A DNA stretch of 20,701 nt from Zygnema cylindricum (taxonomy: Eukaryota; Streptophyta; Zygnematophyceae; Zygnematales; Zygnemataceae): positions 167,501-188,201 of the forward strand of contig JBBHKE010002600.1 in the NCBI GenBank assembly GCA_037447655.1, written 5' to 3'. The notes below the pieces were generated by a model. It searched no databases and was not told the origin of the DNA. It worked only from the letters and a program-made list of their open reading frames with translations. The position numbers and the translations under genes were made by a program. This document shows, in pieces, positions 1-12,885 of the stretch; positions within the stretch are counted from its first letter, which is position 1, and every line of letters begins with the position of its first letter.

Positions 1-482
1 TATAGTCGGTTCAAGCAAACCTCTACGAAAATTAGTGTGGTCCAGATTAAGTCATTTCAGTGTACTCTATAAAACATACAAAACACTGTTCATAAGTTTC
101 CCTCTCCCTCCCCCCCCTCTCCCCTCTTATTTTGTGTAATGTCACGCTCTCCTCTAAATTTCTTTTCGGGGATGTATCTTCCATATTGAAAGTGTTTCAC
201 TCTTTTGTAACATAAGGACTTACATTCCCTTTTAAATTGTTTTGTTTTCACACTCTTTGTAACGTAAGTATTCACAATAGTCTTAAAAAAAAAAAAACAA
301 TATCACACGCTTTGTAACATATTTACTCTCAACTTACTCTCAAATTCAACTCTTCAACTCTCTCTTTAACTCGAAATTCCTCTTAGGGAGATGCATCCAC
401 AATATTAAAGTGGATCCCAAAAAAAAAAAAAATCTCAAAAAAACCTTAATATACCCTCTTCAACTCGAAATTCCTCTTACAG
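1..482 (+). other. Upstream intron of the WDR13-like gene (partial)
   Basis: This is A+T-rich sequence before the acceptor at 481-482. It holds a pyrimidine run (about 100-128), three diverged copies of a CTTTGTAAC motif (near 204, 253 and 310), a poly-A run and the first copy of a 94-bp duplication. No exon could be supported here. The small open frames are low-complexity. Confidence 0.6.
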
Positions 483-3692
<3,210 letters not shown>

Positions 3693-3750
3693 ATCTGTGA
3701 ATCCATACATCCGTAAATTCAAGCGGAAACTCTTTTTTTTGGTCCCGTAA

Positions 3751-3756
3751 AATAAA
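3751..3756 (+). terminator. Candidate polyadenylation signal of the WDR13-like gene
   Basis: AATAAA lies 59 bases after the WDR13 stop codon. No transcript evidence is available, so this is a candidate only. Confidence 0.4.
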
Positions 3757-4638
3757 CAATCGCATGGAACTTGATTTTGGCACGTTTTTGGTCAACCGAT
3801 TTATTTTATTTTCTCTTTTTGTACTTTTTACAATTAGAGTCTTCCTAGTTTCTCTGGAAAAAGTTAAGGGTCAAGGAAAGGGAGGCTAAACTTTTTTTTT
3901 TTTTTCGGAGGGTATTTTTCCGGATGTTGGTGATTGTTCTTTTAAGGAGATAAATAGGGTTTTCAGAATCATTGCACTTTTAACTTTTGTATAGTAGATT
4001 AAATTTTTACAGTCTTTTTTATTTTTTTTTGCCTAGGTTTTTTCTCGTTAAGTTTCGGAAACGCTTTTGGACACACTTATTTTAGTTCTCGATGCACTTG
4101 TGTCACAATTGAAAAAAAAACAACATTATGAGATTAGTGTGAGGGCTTTTTCTGTTTTTTAGGAGTTTTTTTTAAAGGCCCATTTACTGTGTAAATCGAG
4201 GTTTGTCGATACTTTTGTATACTTGAAAAACTCATTTTTGTTTGTATTATTTGAAGGGCAGTTGTTAAAAGATTCTCCTTAAGGATTTATGGTTAAAACA
4301 CTTAGAAATCCACTTTTTTTCGGTATGCTCTTTTGAAATTCAGATGTGATTTTTAGTGTGTATACATGTATTTTGACAACTACTTCGTCACACGTGTGGA
4401 AATCTTGTTATGATGTAATTCCACAAACATCTCTATATCGATATGTTCTCCAGTTGAATATTTTTTTCGTCTTTTATGACTTGGCAAATGTTTTTTAGTT
4501 GTGATCCCTGACAAACCACTGAAAATATAAAACCTATTGGCTTGTTTTACTATCAGAAAAACATTTCTTTGACATTATCTGAAAAAAAAAGTAAGACGGA
4601 TCCAAAGTCTCTGTGGAAAAGCCTTCCACTAACTCTTT
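3757..4638. other. Intergenic A+T-rich sequence
   Basis: Many T and A homopolymer runs. No open frame of note, no inverted-repeat element with a target duplication, and no RNA gene that I can recognise. Confidence 0.5.
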
Positions 4639-4960
4639 ATGAAGACCATAGTTCAAAAGTAGGCGTTTTTATGGTAGGCCTTTGTTCGGCGCCTTTATCG
4701 TAAGTTGTGTTATGGGCTTTTCATGTGATCTTCTTAGATAGCTACTTTGATCAGAGACCGTCCGATCGTCCGAATCTGACGTTGTAAATAAATATTTTTG
4801 GTCCGAATGTTTTAATTGGTCCAATTTTTGGTCCGAGTGTTTTAATTGGTCCGAATAGGTTCGAATACAATATGGGTCTTAAGGTCATATTGTATGTTTT
4901 GCGTACAATAGGCATATTGTATGGGCCTACTTTCACCTACTTTTGAACTATGATGAAGAC
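4639..4960. mobile_element. Non-autonomous hAT-like element (MITE), 306 bp, with 8-bp target duplication
   Basis: The element spans 4647-4952. It begins catagttcaaaagtagg (4647-4663) and ends with the exact reverse complement (4936-4952), a 17-bp perfect terminal inverted repeat. It is flanked by the direct repeat atgaagac at 4639-4646 and 4953-4960. An 8-bp duplication is typical of the hAT superfamily. It encodes no transposase. Inside are two copies of a 30-bp unit (4795-4824 and 4825-4854, core tttttggtccga) and several tacaata/tattgta inverted motifs. Confidence 0.85.
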
Positions 4961-4989
4961 AGACGAATGACGACATTTCTAGAATCAGT

Positions 4990-5340
4990 TTGCATGTTCG
5001 CAACCTATCCTTAAGAAAAGTACACTTACAGTTAAGGTACACTCCTCTTCCTACCGAAGGCATTCGGGTGTTGGGTTGCCCGCTTGGTTCCGATCCCTAC
5101 GTCACAAAATTCCTCGATTCCGCTCTTCAGACAGATTTGTCCCACGTGGATAACCTTCCTCACCTCTCTGATCCCCAGGTGGCCTTTGCTCTTCTGACGA
5201 GATGTTTCCCGGCCCGGCCCTCCTACCTTACTCGCACTTCCCCTCCCACCCCATCCTTTGTGTCCTCACTTTGCGCATTCGATGATCGTCTTATGGATGT
5301 CCTCCTTCACACTGGTCGCGTACCATTGGTACACGTGAAA
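4990..5340 (+). pseudogene. Fragment of a non-LTR retrotransposon reverse-transcriptase ORF
   Basis: The + strand reads GIRVLGCPLGSDPYVTKF, then an LPHLSDPQVAFALLTRCFPA segment and SYLTRTSPPTPSFV, then a FDDRLMDVLL stretch. A GV-x-VLG-x-P-x-G segment followed by L-x-D-x-Q-x-A-x-LL-x-RC and YL-x-R-x-x-PP is the pattern I know from the region after the palm domain in LINE-type reverse transcriptases of plants and algae. No start codon, catalytic YADD motif or downstream domain is visible, so the copy is truncated at both ends. It is clearly richer in G+C than its surroundings, as expected of an inserted element. Assignment is from memory of the family; a domesticated fragment is possible but nothing supports it. 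Confidence 0.5.
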
Positions 5341-5842
5341 ATTATAAAAAAAATCCACCACGAACAGGCAATTTGAATCGAACACGTCTTACACGCCATG
5401 TGCCTTCCGCCACCGTGTATGAAGGTCGACCGAAATATCTTCGCACGCTCCTTCTGACATCCGCTGGCCTTAAAAGTTTGCGGCGCCTTTTTGACATTCC
5501 GTTCCGAAATTTTGATTTTCAATTTCAAAATTAGAATCTGGTCGCAAAGTTTTCGTACGAGTCATTAACTACCTCCACCCGTACAAATATTACGTACAGA
5601 TTTTCAGCTTTAAGAATATTTTTAGATTTTAAGAATCTGAAAACTAGCGTACGTGGCGCCAATCATAATTGAGAAACGATGTCTACTGGCACGACATAAT
5701 GGAAGGCCGTGCCAGTAAACATCAGAAATAGACGTATCCGCATGTTTACTGGGACCGCCTAATGGAGAACAGGCCTCACGGTGTACTGTAGTGCCGGTCT
5801 GTGTCATATGTTTTTACTTTCTAAGAACGTTATCACTTATTA
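5341..5842. other. Intergenic region with an inverted-repeat hairpin
   Basis: No gene recognised. A hairpin lies at 5679-5722: atgtctactggcacg pairs with cgtgccagtaaacat with one mismatch around a 14-base loop. A related unit (atgtttactggg) starts at 5742, about 62 bp downstream. The G+C-rich stretch 5390-5500 may be further retrotransposon debris, but I cannot assign it. Confidence 0.4.
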
Positions 5843-6684
5843 CTAATTAGTAGTGTTGGGTATCGAGGACCAATTGCCGATATTCGATATGTACCGAATT
5901 TTAGGTACTCGATATACCGATTATTTAAATATCGCGATATTTAGCCGATATATTGCCGATATATCGCATCGTCAATATATCGAGGCATTTAAAAAAAAAA
6001 AAAAAAAAAAATCACAAGTGTCGTCACGAGCCTTCGGACAAGATGACCGTAAAATCTTTGACGAAAAGACATACGGTTTTTCCTGAAAGTCAGCAGAGTG
6101 AAGGAGATCTTTGAGGTACATTGACGCGGTACACTTGCGAAGTACACGTACGTAATACGCAAGTACGGATTTCCATACGAAAATGGTCGGTTCTCAAATC
6201 TTTGACGATTTTAGAGATTTGATCGTCAACTTCCAAGGACCACTCAAATCAAAACACGTATGTAAAAACCTGTTTACAGAAGATACGCGATGTTAACCGA
6301 GGCCTCTGTAATACAGAAATTTTGATGTCCGTACTATTACAGATACCTCCTCATGTAACCATACCTCAAATAAGTAATCATATGAATTAAAGAATATGTA
6401 CTTTTTTGTCGGTTACATTTTGCGACGTCTACCTTTAAGTCACGGAACGAAAATTACGTCGTACGTGGCGTATCAGACAGTTTGTTTTTTTCGCTAAAAT
6501 AACATATTATATTAAAATATAAAATATTAAATTTAAAAAAATACTATACATCGCGATATATATCGCGATGGTTTATGTTGGTCTCGGTACGATATATCGA
6601 GGAGTCTGCTCGATCGATATTCAATATATCGAATATCGAAACTGTCACGATATGAATTTACCCGATACCCAACACACTAATTAG
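5843..6684. mobile_element. Non-autonomous hAT-like element, 826 bp, with 8-bp target duplication
   Basis: The element spans 5851-6676. The left end tagtgttgggtatcg and the reverse complement of the right end (tgtgttgggtatcg) form terminal inverted repeats differing by one deleted base. The direct repeat ctaattag flanks it at 5843-5850 and 6677-6684. The TAGTG start fits the YARNG rule of hAT termini. Subterminal regions are full of cgatatatcg-type palindromes, and gatattcgatat occurs near both ends in opposite orientation. A poly-A run is at 5991-6010. No transposase ORF is present, so it would move only in trans. Confidence 0.85.
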
Positions 6685-7516
6685 TGTTCTGACGAGATCC
6701 GCCGGATGCTCTCCGTCATTCGAGCCGTTTTGCTAATCTTTTTCATATTTTTGAATGGCACCTGGCTGTCTGTGTCAAGAAACGGTCATCAGTACTTTGT
6801 CAATGACAACAGTTTTCTGGAGCTTTTAGACTTTTTAACCCTGATTTGACCTCTTTAACTTATAACAGATTCCGTAAATTGACTATGATGAAATTGATGA
6901 ATACACGATGGCCAACCTCCAGATGCTCATGTGGTGGAAAGAACATAATTGATGAGGATTTAAATTGAAATCTGTGAAACTGGAGGCAAGTTATAAACAA
7001 AATACACTACAAATTAATTGCTGGTAAAGAAATGACTTTATTTGAGTGCATTCAATGATTGTACCCTTTCATAGTTCACGTTTTTGTGTCTTTGTTTCAT
7101 GTTTTGTTTGTATTAAAAAATTTAATTTTTCATTTTCCCTGCTGTCACCTTGATGTGCAGTCAGTTAAATTTCAGTCACTTAACAATAATTAGAGTATAA
7201 AACTCTCATTCTAACCTCATTTTCCTTAGAGAAATTCCTCCTACAAGACCATAAAATCATCCTGTCTCAAATCATTTAACACACATTGACGTACCATACT
7301 TCACAAAAAAACATATTTCACAAAAAAAACATCCTCCACATTCTAACTCCCCTACACAAATAAGCCGGCAAAATAAGCCGATAAGCCGGATAAGCCGTAG
7401 GCAATTTCTTTAATGTCTCTGTTTCCTTCTTCCAAGACCTTTTCCAAAATTTCCAAAGCCTTTTCCAAAGGTGAAAAAATATTTTTTCCGCCTTGAATTA
7501 AACCTTACAGCTTACA
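6685..7516. other. Upstream region of GEN1
   Basis: No gene recognised. It contains a possible TATA box (TATAAAA, 7196-7202), a cluster of four ATAAGCCG octamers (7360-7397) and a pyrimidine/A-rich leader before the ATG. A TTACAG just before the start (near 7505) could be the acceptor of a 5' leader intron, but this cannot be decided here. Confidence 0.4.
7360..7397 (+). promoter_or_regulatory. Four ATAAGCCG octamers upstream of GEN1
   Basis: The octamer occurs at 7360, 7373, 7381 and 7390, ending about 120 bases before the start codon. The last three are spaced 8-9 bp. Such clustering near a gene start is compatible with a binding-site array. I do not recognise the motif, and a small local tandem expansion explains it equally well. 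Confidence 0.3.
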
Positions 7517-10500
7517 ATGGGTTTAGGAAGTGAGTTTTGGAAAATACTTTCATCTTTTGCAAAGGTTGATTCGACTGTCGAAGGTTTAAAGCGACTCCGT
7601 GGACGTCGTTTAGCCATAGATCTCTCCTATTGGATATGTCAACTGGACGGAAACACACATATGGGAGGGCGAAATAGTACTTTACATCTTAGGCTAAAGC
7701 CTCACCTCAGAAACCTTTTCTTTCGTACAATCAAGCTTGCTGCAAGAGTGAGTAAAAAAAACTTTAGATTTCTATTGATTGTTTTAGTACCAATGCTGGT
7801 CAGTTAAAGACTATTAGTCAGTATTCTTTTTGGAAGGCTAGACTGTTCAGTTCAATTCAGTTTAGTTCGAGTTTGTGCAGGAAAGTGCAATGTAATAATG
7901 GTATTATGCAGATATTTCTAGTTCAATTCTGTTCATTTCTGTTACTTCAGTGTGATGCTGATTGGTTCGGTTCAGTGTTCGTTTCTGTTCCTTTCTGTTC
8001 TACTCCTATCGGTTCTATGAAGATCATTTCAGTTTAGTTCAATTCAATTCTGTTCAACTGGGTTCAGCTTAGTCAATTTAAATGAATGCAGTGATGTGGT
8101 CTGCAGATTGGAGCCTTACCAATTTTTGTGGTTGATGGAGATCCATCTCCTCTTAAGTTGCGTGCAAGAATCGAACGATTTTCGAGATTGCAAGGCATTC
8201 CTCTTAACTCCGACGAAAGTAATTTTCCAAAGAATGGTGGAGGAAAGCGCAACGCTGTGTTTCTGGAGAGAGTGAAAGATTGTGTGGTACGTTTCTTTTC
8301 CCTTTGTTTGGCCTCCATTATGGTAATACTGAGCTGATATGGAGGCAGAGGGAATGGCGAAGTATTCTTTTTTTATTCACACATGGCGGAATGCTGGGTA
8401 AGGAATTGCATAAAACTTGTGATATAAGCAGAAGGCATATAGCTTCTGTAGATTCAGACGTGTATGTTTGGGGAAAAAAAGACCGACCTTCGAAATTCAA
8501 GCTGTTCGCATTTGAGGTCTAACACTGATTGAATGAAACACAATGCTGTATACATGCTTGTGTCTACGAGGATTACAAAATTGAACTTTGATTGTTTTCT
8601 CATCAGCAAGGATATCAAAAGAGTTTTTTGTCATATCGATAAATTGGTGAGCAACAGCATTATCCATCATAGCCGTGAGAAAAAAAACAAAAGAAACAAA
8701 CAGAAAACAAAAAATACACAAAATACACAAAAAACAACAAAAACGGGAAAAAACTAAAAATGAAAGCCTCTTCTGTGGGCTTTTAGAGAGCCTGTATATT
8801 ACACAAGTTTGTATGACGATATTGGCATATATGGGTGAGTGCAGGAGCTTCTGAGACTTTTGGGAATGCCTGTCCTGGTGGCTCAAGGAGAAGCAGAAGC
8901 TTTATGTGCTTTTCTAAACAAAAAGGGATTGGTAGATTACTGTGTCAGTCCGGATAGTGACCTTTTTCTTCACGGTGCTCGACAAGTGATCAAAACTCTT
9001 CAAACCGATTACAAGGTGCAAATACTTTTTTTATTGTTTTTTTTACTGATGGTAGTATTTCTACAGTTAGATTAGGTTTTGTGTACGAATATTTACAGAC
9101 CAAAGTATAGCATTGCTGCTTCGGGTATCCATTTTTTTTTCTGAACCGACTAAATTCTAAAGCTATTTTTAAAACCGTCTTTTTGGTCGAATGCAGGCAC
9201 CTACGGTGGAGGAATATTCTGCAGAGGACTTAGTGAGTTTGAAACTAAGTCAAAAGCATTTGGTGGGACTGGCTTTACTTTTAGGTTGTGATTATACCAA
9301 GGGTGTAAAGGGGCTTGGAAGGCGACAGGCTCTCCGATTGGTCCAATCATGTTCGGAAGATCAGATCCTTGTTCGGTACGCAAATAACTCAGGTTTCCTT
9401 TTTGTCTTTTTTTCTTTTTGCCTTTTTTTCTTTTTTCTTTTGATTTTTGATCAATGTAGAACATCAGTTAAACTTTAGGAAAGGTTGTACCAAATTGATT
9501 ATGGACTAAGTTAAGTGAATATTATGTAAGAGACCGTCAACATTTAAAGGCGTGGTTAAGTATTTGAGGATCTGCAAATAACAAGTGGAATTCTTTAACT
9601 TTTAATAACTTTTTGACTATTAAACTGAAGTAAGCTTTTTGATTTCGGAAATGTGAGACAGATTGTTCAGATGGGCTAAAGGGGAGCTTCCTCTCAGTAC
9701 CGAAATGGACGGTTCAGATGGAAGTAGTAGTGATTCCGCAAATGAAAACTGTCAAAAAAAGAGTGAAAAAAATGAAAAACATGTTCGAAAACCGCCCCAT
9801 TGCCGACAATGTGGGCATCCGGGTACTTTTACAGAGCATTCGAAAACATCGTGTAAACCGAAAAAAAAGGGCTTCAACTGTTTTTGCACATGGTGTGTTC
9901 AGGTAAGCCATACAGTTTTTCCCCTCTTTTTAAGATAAGTTCTTGTAAGCTAGTTGTCATGCACTAGTTTGTACGCTGGGGAGAGTTTTTCAATTTTTCC
10001 GTTCTTCGCATGTTAAGTTAGAATAAGCTCTTTTTCACATGTTAGTTTGTGATCCATGGTGAGTTATTCATCAAAAAAGTTATCCTTAAAAATCCAAAGT
10101 TTCCTGGTGAGGGAGATTCCAGGCTCGGAAAAAGAAGAAAAAGGTGCGAAAGGAAAGTTGGTGGATTAAAGCTTGTGGGAAAATAGCGACAACGAAGGAT
10201 TTTCCAAATCAAGCCATAGTGGATACCTATTTGCAATCTGATTCTACTTGTTTTAAAGGTGCTCCTTAAACTAACCTACAACAAACGTATATAACCAACC
10301 AACCATGTATAATCAGAACTAATCATATAATCAACCATAACCATATATTTATAGTTATGACTAAACAGATGTATATGCAATTGAAATGTAGGGCCAGCAT
10401 TCAGAATAAGTATTTGTTGTAAAAACACATTGATTGGATTTCTTGTTGTTATAAAAATTAATCGTCCTGTTGCTTGATTTTCCACTGGATATAGCGTGGC

Positions 10501-12690
10501 TGGAAAAGAGTAGTAAGGACCATTCTTTCATAAAGCATTTTATAGATCTCGAAAGTAAATTTCCGGTTTTTCACAGTAGGAATGAAGTGTAAGCTATCAC
10601 ATCTTGTCGATTTAAATCATTATTCACAAAGGCATAGCAACATGTATCAGTTATTTTTTAAAACTAACTCACTCATCATAGCCATTTATGCATTATTTAC
10701 TTCCGAGAATAACACTATGGTGTGTTGCAGAACATGAGAGTTTGGAGAAATTGTTGAAATGGCCTTCTCCAGAAATAAATAAACTTGAGGAATTTCTGCA
10801 GTCACATCTTTCTTTTGACCCAGATTACACAAAAGAAAAGTTATTGCCTCTTCTTTCTCACAACTGTCTTACAAATATGGCAAAAGCCGGTGGCCTCAAT
10901 TTGTCTCTTTTGGATCCATCATTTATGATCTATGGTCTTTACATTCCAGTATCTATTCAACGGAAAAAAAAAGATTATGGAGAAATGTTACTTGTTCTAC
11001 TTTGGTCACTTGCTTCTGATATTTCCAAACGAGAGCCGGAAAATCCGTGCGTCAGAGAACTTTTTCCAGACTGCAAAGGAAAAGACAATAATTTTGAGGA
11101 TTCAGATGAAAAAAACGAGGCTGAGAAAGAGAAAGGGAAAGAGAAAGAGTCCATAGGGAGACAGGGAAACAATGACAGGGAGACAGGGAGACAAGAAAAA
11201 CAGGGAGAATTTACCACTTCTGAACTTGAGGATCTTGTTAAAGCGGCTTGTCCACAGCTCTGGATTGACTTTTTAGAGAAACAGGTTTGTATACTAAAAT
11301 CGAAGCTTACACGGTTGGAAATAAATGTTGCTTACTACACCGTGAATTGTTATTAGAGTAAAGAAGTTACTAGCATGGGTCTTGTATTCATGTTATTAAT
11401 TCTAATTCGGTTTTGAATGGCGTGCTGTTTTTGAACAGTTTAAAGAACTAGCGGTAAGAAAAAAACAATTAGTATAATTAGCGCTATTTTGTGGTCACAA
11501 GGCAAAAAACCGCACTGAATTGCTGTTATTAACGCTAATAACGATTCACAGTGATCTATTCGCCTAGTTTAGTTAGTTAGTTTAGTGGTTTTCTAAGGGG
11601 AGTTAGCTAACCCTGCATACGGAGGGCATGCAATTGGGGAGATTTGTACAAATATTAGTGTGGATTGGCAACGGTATTAACACTTCCATGCTTGTTGAAA
11701 CAACATACATGATTTTTAACAGAGTTACGGGGGAGCGAGGGAGGGGAGGGAGAGGGAGGGCGAGGGCGAGGGAGAGGGAGAGGGAGAGGGAGAGGGTTTA
11801 GCTGTGTGGTTCTATCCGCTAACTAAGGTTAATGGCTTCTGAAACAGGAAATGAAGAAAAAGGTCAAACCTCGGAAAAGGGAGAACGGGTCTTTGCAGCA
11901 GCAGAACAAGATATCGTCTTATTTCAGTGCACGTAAGAACAAGGAGCAGATAAGTCCGGCCAATGAAAGGCAGTTGACTGAGAAAGTAGTTTACGTTTGT
12001 ACCGATTCGCATAGGAAAGGAAGGTTAGGAGATGCCCCATCACAATCGATGTTTTTGGAACCTCCGGAAATGAGGTTTAGTGGAAATAAAAACACGAAGG
12101 AAAGGGAGGTAGGTGATCACTGTGGCAACAAAGGAAAGACAACCAAGTCCTGTGGTGTTATTGGTGTTAACGAAAACCGATCAAAGAATAAAGCGAACGT
12201 TGAACTTAAGAAGCAATCGTGTAAAAGTGCACAAGTTTTAACCCAATGGCTCGAGAAAGGAAATGAGACAGGAACGGAGGAGTTGAAGAGTAGAGAGAGT
12301 ACTTTGCAAGCGACAAGAGACGCTCTGTTCCATACCGAGGACGATGATCAACACTTATTTTTTGAATGGAGAGGGGAAATTGTGGGTGACAAAAACGAGA
12401 AGGGTTCAACTTTAGAGGAGACAAAGGAGGCATCTCAGTCCCTAAAACTTGAGACATCGCCAAAACCATATTCTTTTCTGGACATCTTAGGCACAGTAAG
12501 AAAGGAGGGAAGAAAATCGGTAAAACGAAAACTCGACATGACTTGTTTTAATAGTGATTTGACAAAACCGGTAGATGCTTCCGATTATCAATGTGAGGAC
12601 TTCAGGACAAAGAGGTGGAATCAGGCGATTTCAAAAATAAGTACAGTGGAGCTGGTGGAACTAAGTTCTGATTCGTCGTCAGGTGGGTAG
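7517..12690 (+). CDS. GEN1: Holliday junction resolvase / 5'-flap endonuclease GEN1 (XPG/FEN1 family)
   Basis: Eight exons, 7517-7747, 8107-8286, 8845-9015, 9197-9375, 9671-9902, 10123-10258, 10731-11284 and 11848-12690, join in frame to 841 residues. GEN1 cuts Holliday junctions, flaps and replication-fork structures in the nucleus. XPG-N starts MGLGSEFW, with Asp35 in LAIDLSYW and Asp87 in VVDGDPSPLK. XPG-I has GEAEALCA (Glu153, Glu155) and SPDSD (Asp174, Asp176). GCDYT (Asp226) precedes the helix-hairpin-helix, so the metal-binding acidic residues are all present. Plant-type features are the PHLR-x-x-FFRTI segment, the Cys-rich insert (CRQC...C...CFCTWC, residues 298-329), ESWWIKACGKIA, and a divergent chromodomain-like stretch (about 442-470). 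Plant SEND1 is a poorer match. The last exon adds a long basic, Ser-rich tail with a PIP box (580-587) and a SIM-like motif (828-838). All donors are GT. The weakest junctions are gtgctc (10259) and the acceptor at 11847, which lacks a pyrimidine tract. Confidence 0.93.
7846..8066 (+). repeat. Degenerate GTTCA-type repeats in GEN1 intron 1
   Basis: The motif ttcagttcaattc and variants (ctgttcatttctgtt, gttcagtttagttc) recur through most of the intron between exons 1 and 2 (7748-8106). No exon is supported here. Confidence 0.5.
8287..8844 (+). other. GEN1 intron 2
   Basis: The donor is gtg|gtacgt and the acceptor gtgcag|gag. An A-rich stretch with CA-containing repeats runs from about 8678 to 8760. 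Open frames on both strands here have no recognisable similarity and are composition-driven. Confidence 0.6.
11118..11208 (+). repeat. Purine repeat inside GEN1 coding exon 7
   Basis: A nearly pure G/A stretch (gagaaagagaaagggaaaga, then three agacaggga-like units) encodes a Glu/Lys- then Arg/Gln/Gly-rich linker (EKEKGKEKES, GRQGNND, RETGRQEKQGE) between the chromodomain-like segment and the conserved end of the exon. It is probably disordered in the protein. Confidence 0.75.
11513..11553. mobile_element. Short palindromic element related to the TA-MITE family, in GEN1 intron 7
   Basis: The arm actgaattgctgttatta (from 11514) is close to the reverse complement of taataacgattcacagt (ending at 11552), with gcgttaat-type sequence between. 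The right arm shares aataacgattc with the termini at 14113-14130 and 16204-16231. It looks like a pair of terminal repeats joined almost end to end, or a remnant of a longer copy. No clear target duplication was found. Confidence 0.45.
11729..11796 (+). repeat. (GGGAGA)n-like purine repeat in GEN1 intron 7
   Basis: Sense-strand G/A repeat (gggagcgagg, gaggggaggg, then gggaga units) ending about 50 bases before the acceptor at 11847. It occupies the place where a pyrimidine tract would be expected, so recognition of this acceptor may be weak. Confidence 0.8.
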
Positions 12691-12854
12691 AATGCAAAAC
12701 TTGAATCTGAATGTAGATAATGATACCACGATGGGACCAGTACAGTTAACAATAAGCCTTATTAAACCGGGCGATGGTAAACCAACTAAGTACATGGAAG
12801 CAAAGAAAGAAAAGGGCAGAACGAAGGTGAAAATGTCAGACACACATTTACGGT

Positions 12855-12885
12855 AATACTGTACGTGCGTACAGTATTGAATAAA
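12855..12885 (+). terminator. Perfect hairpin followed by AATAAA, candidate 3' end of GEN1
   Basis: The arms aatactgtacg (12855-12865) and cgtacagtatt (12868-12878) are exact reverse complements around a 2-base loop. AATAAA follows at 12880-12885. This lies about 165 bases after the GEN1 stop, a plausible 3' UTR length. It is a candidate poly(A) signal only. Confidence 0.45.

Noticed and set aside
5853-6086. 77-codon frame starting MLGIEDQLPIF
   Set aside because: It lies wholly within the hAT-like element, crosses a poly-A run and has no transposase similarity.
6689-6850. Open stretch reading SDEIRRMLSVIRAVLLIFF after the 826-bp hAT-like element
   Set aside because: Considered as the continuation of the retrotransposon fragment across the insertion, but the sequence just left of the insertion does not join into the same frame or family.
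8497-8886. 129-codon frame on the - strand in GEN1 intron 2
   Set aside because: It overlaps GEN1 exon 3 and the A-rich intron. The Phe/Leu/Cys stretch comes from the A-rich tract, and no family is recognised.
11851-12690. A separate 279-residue gene starting at ATG 11851
   Set aside because: The acceptor at 11846-11847 fits phase 0 of the preceding GEN1 exon, and the tail content (basic region, PIP box, SIM) suits a GEN1 C-terminus, so it is called as the last GEN1 exon.
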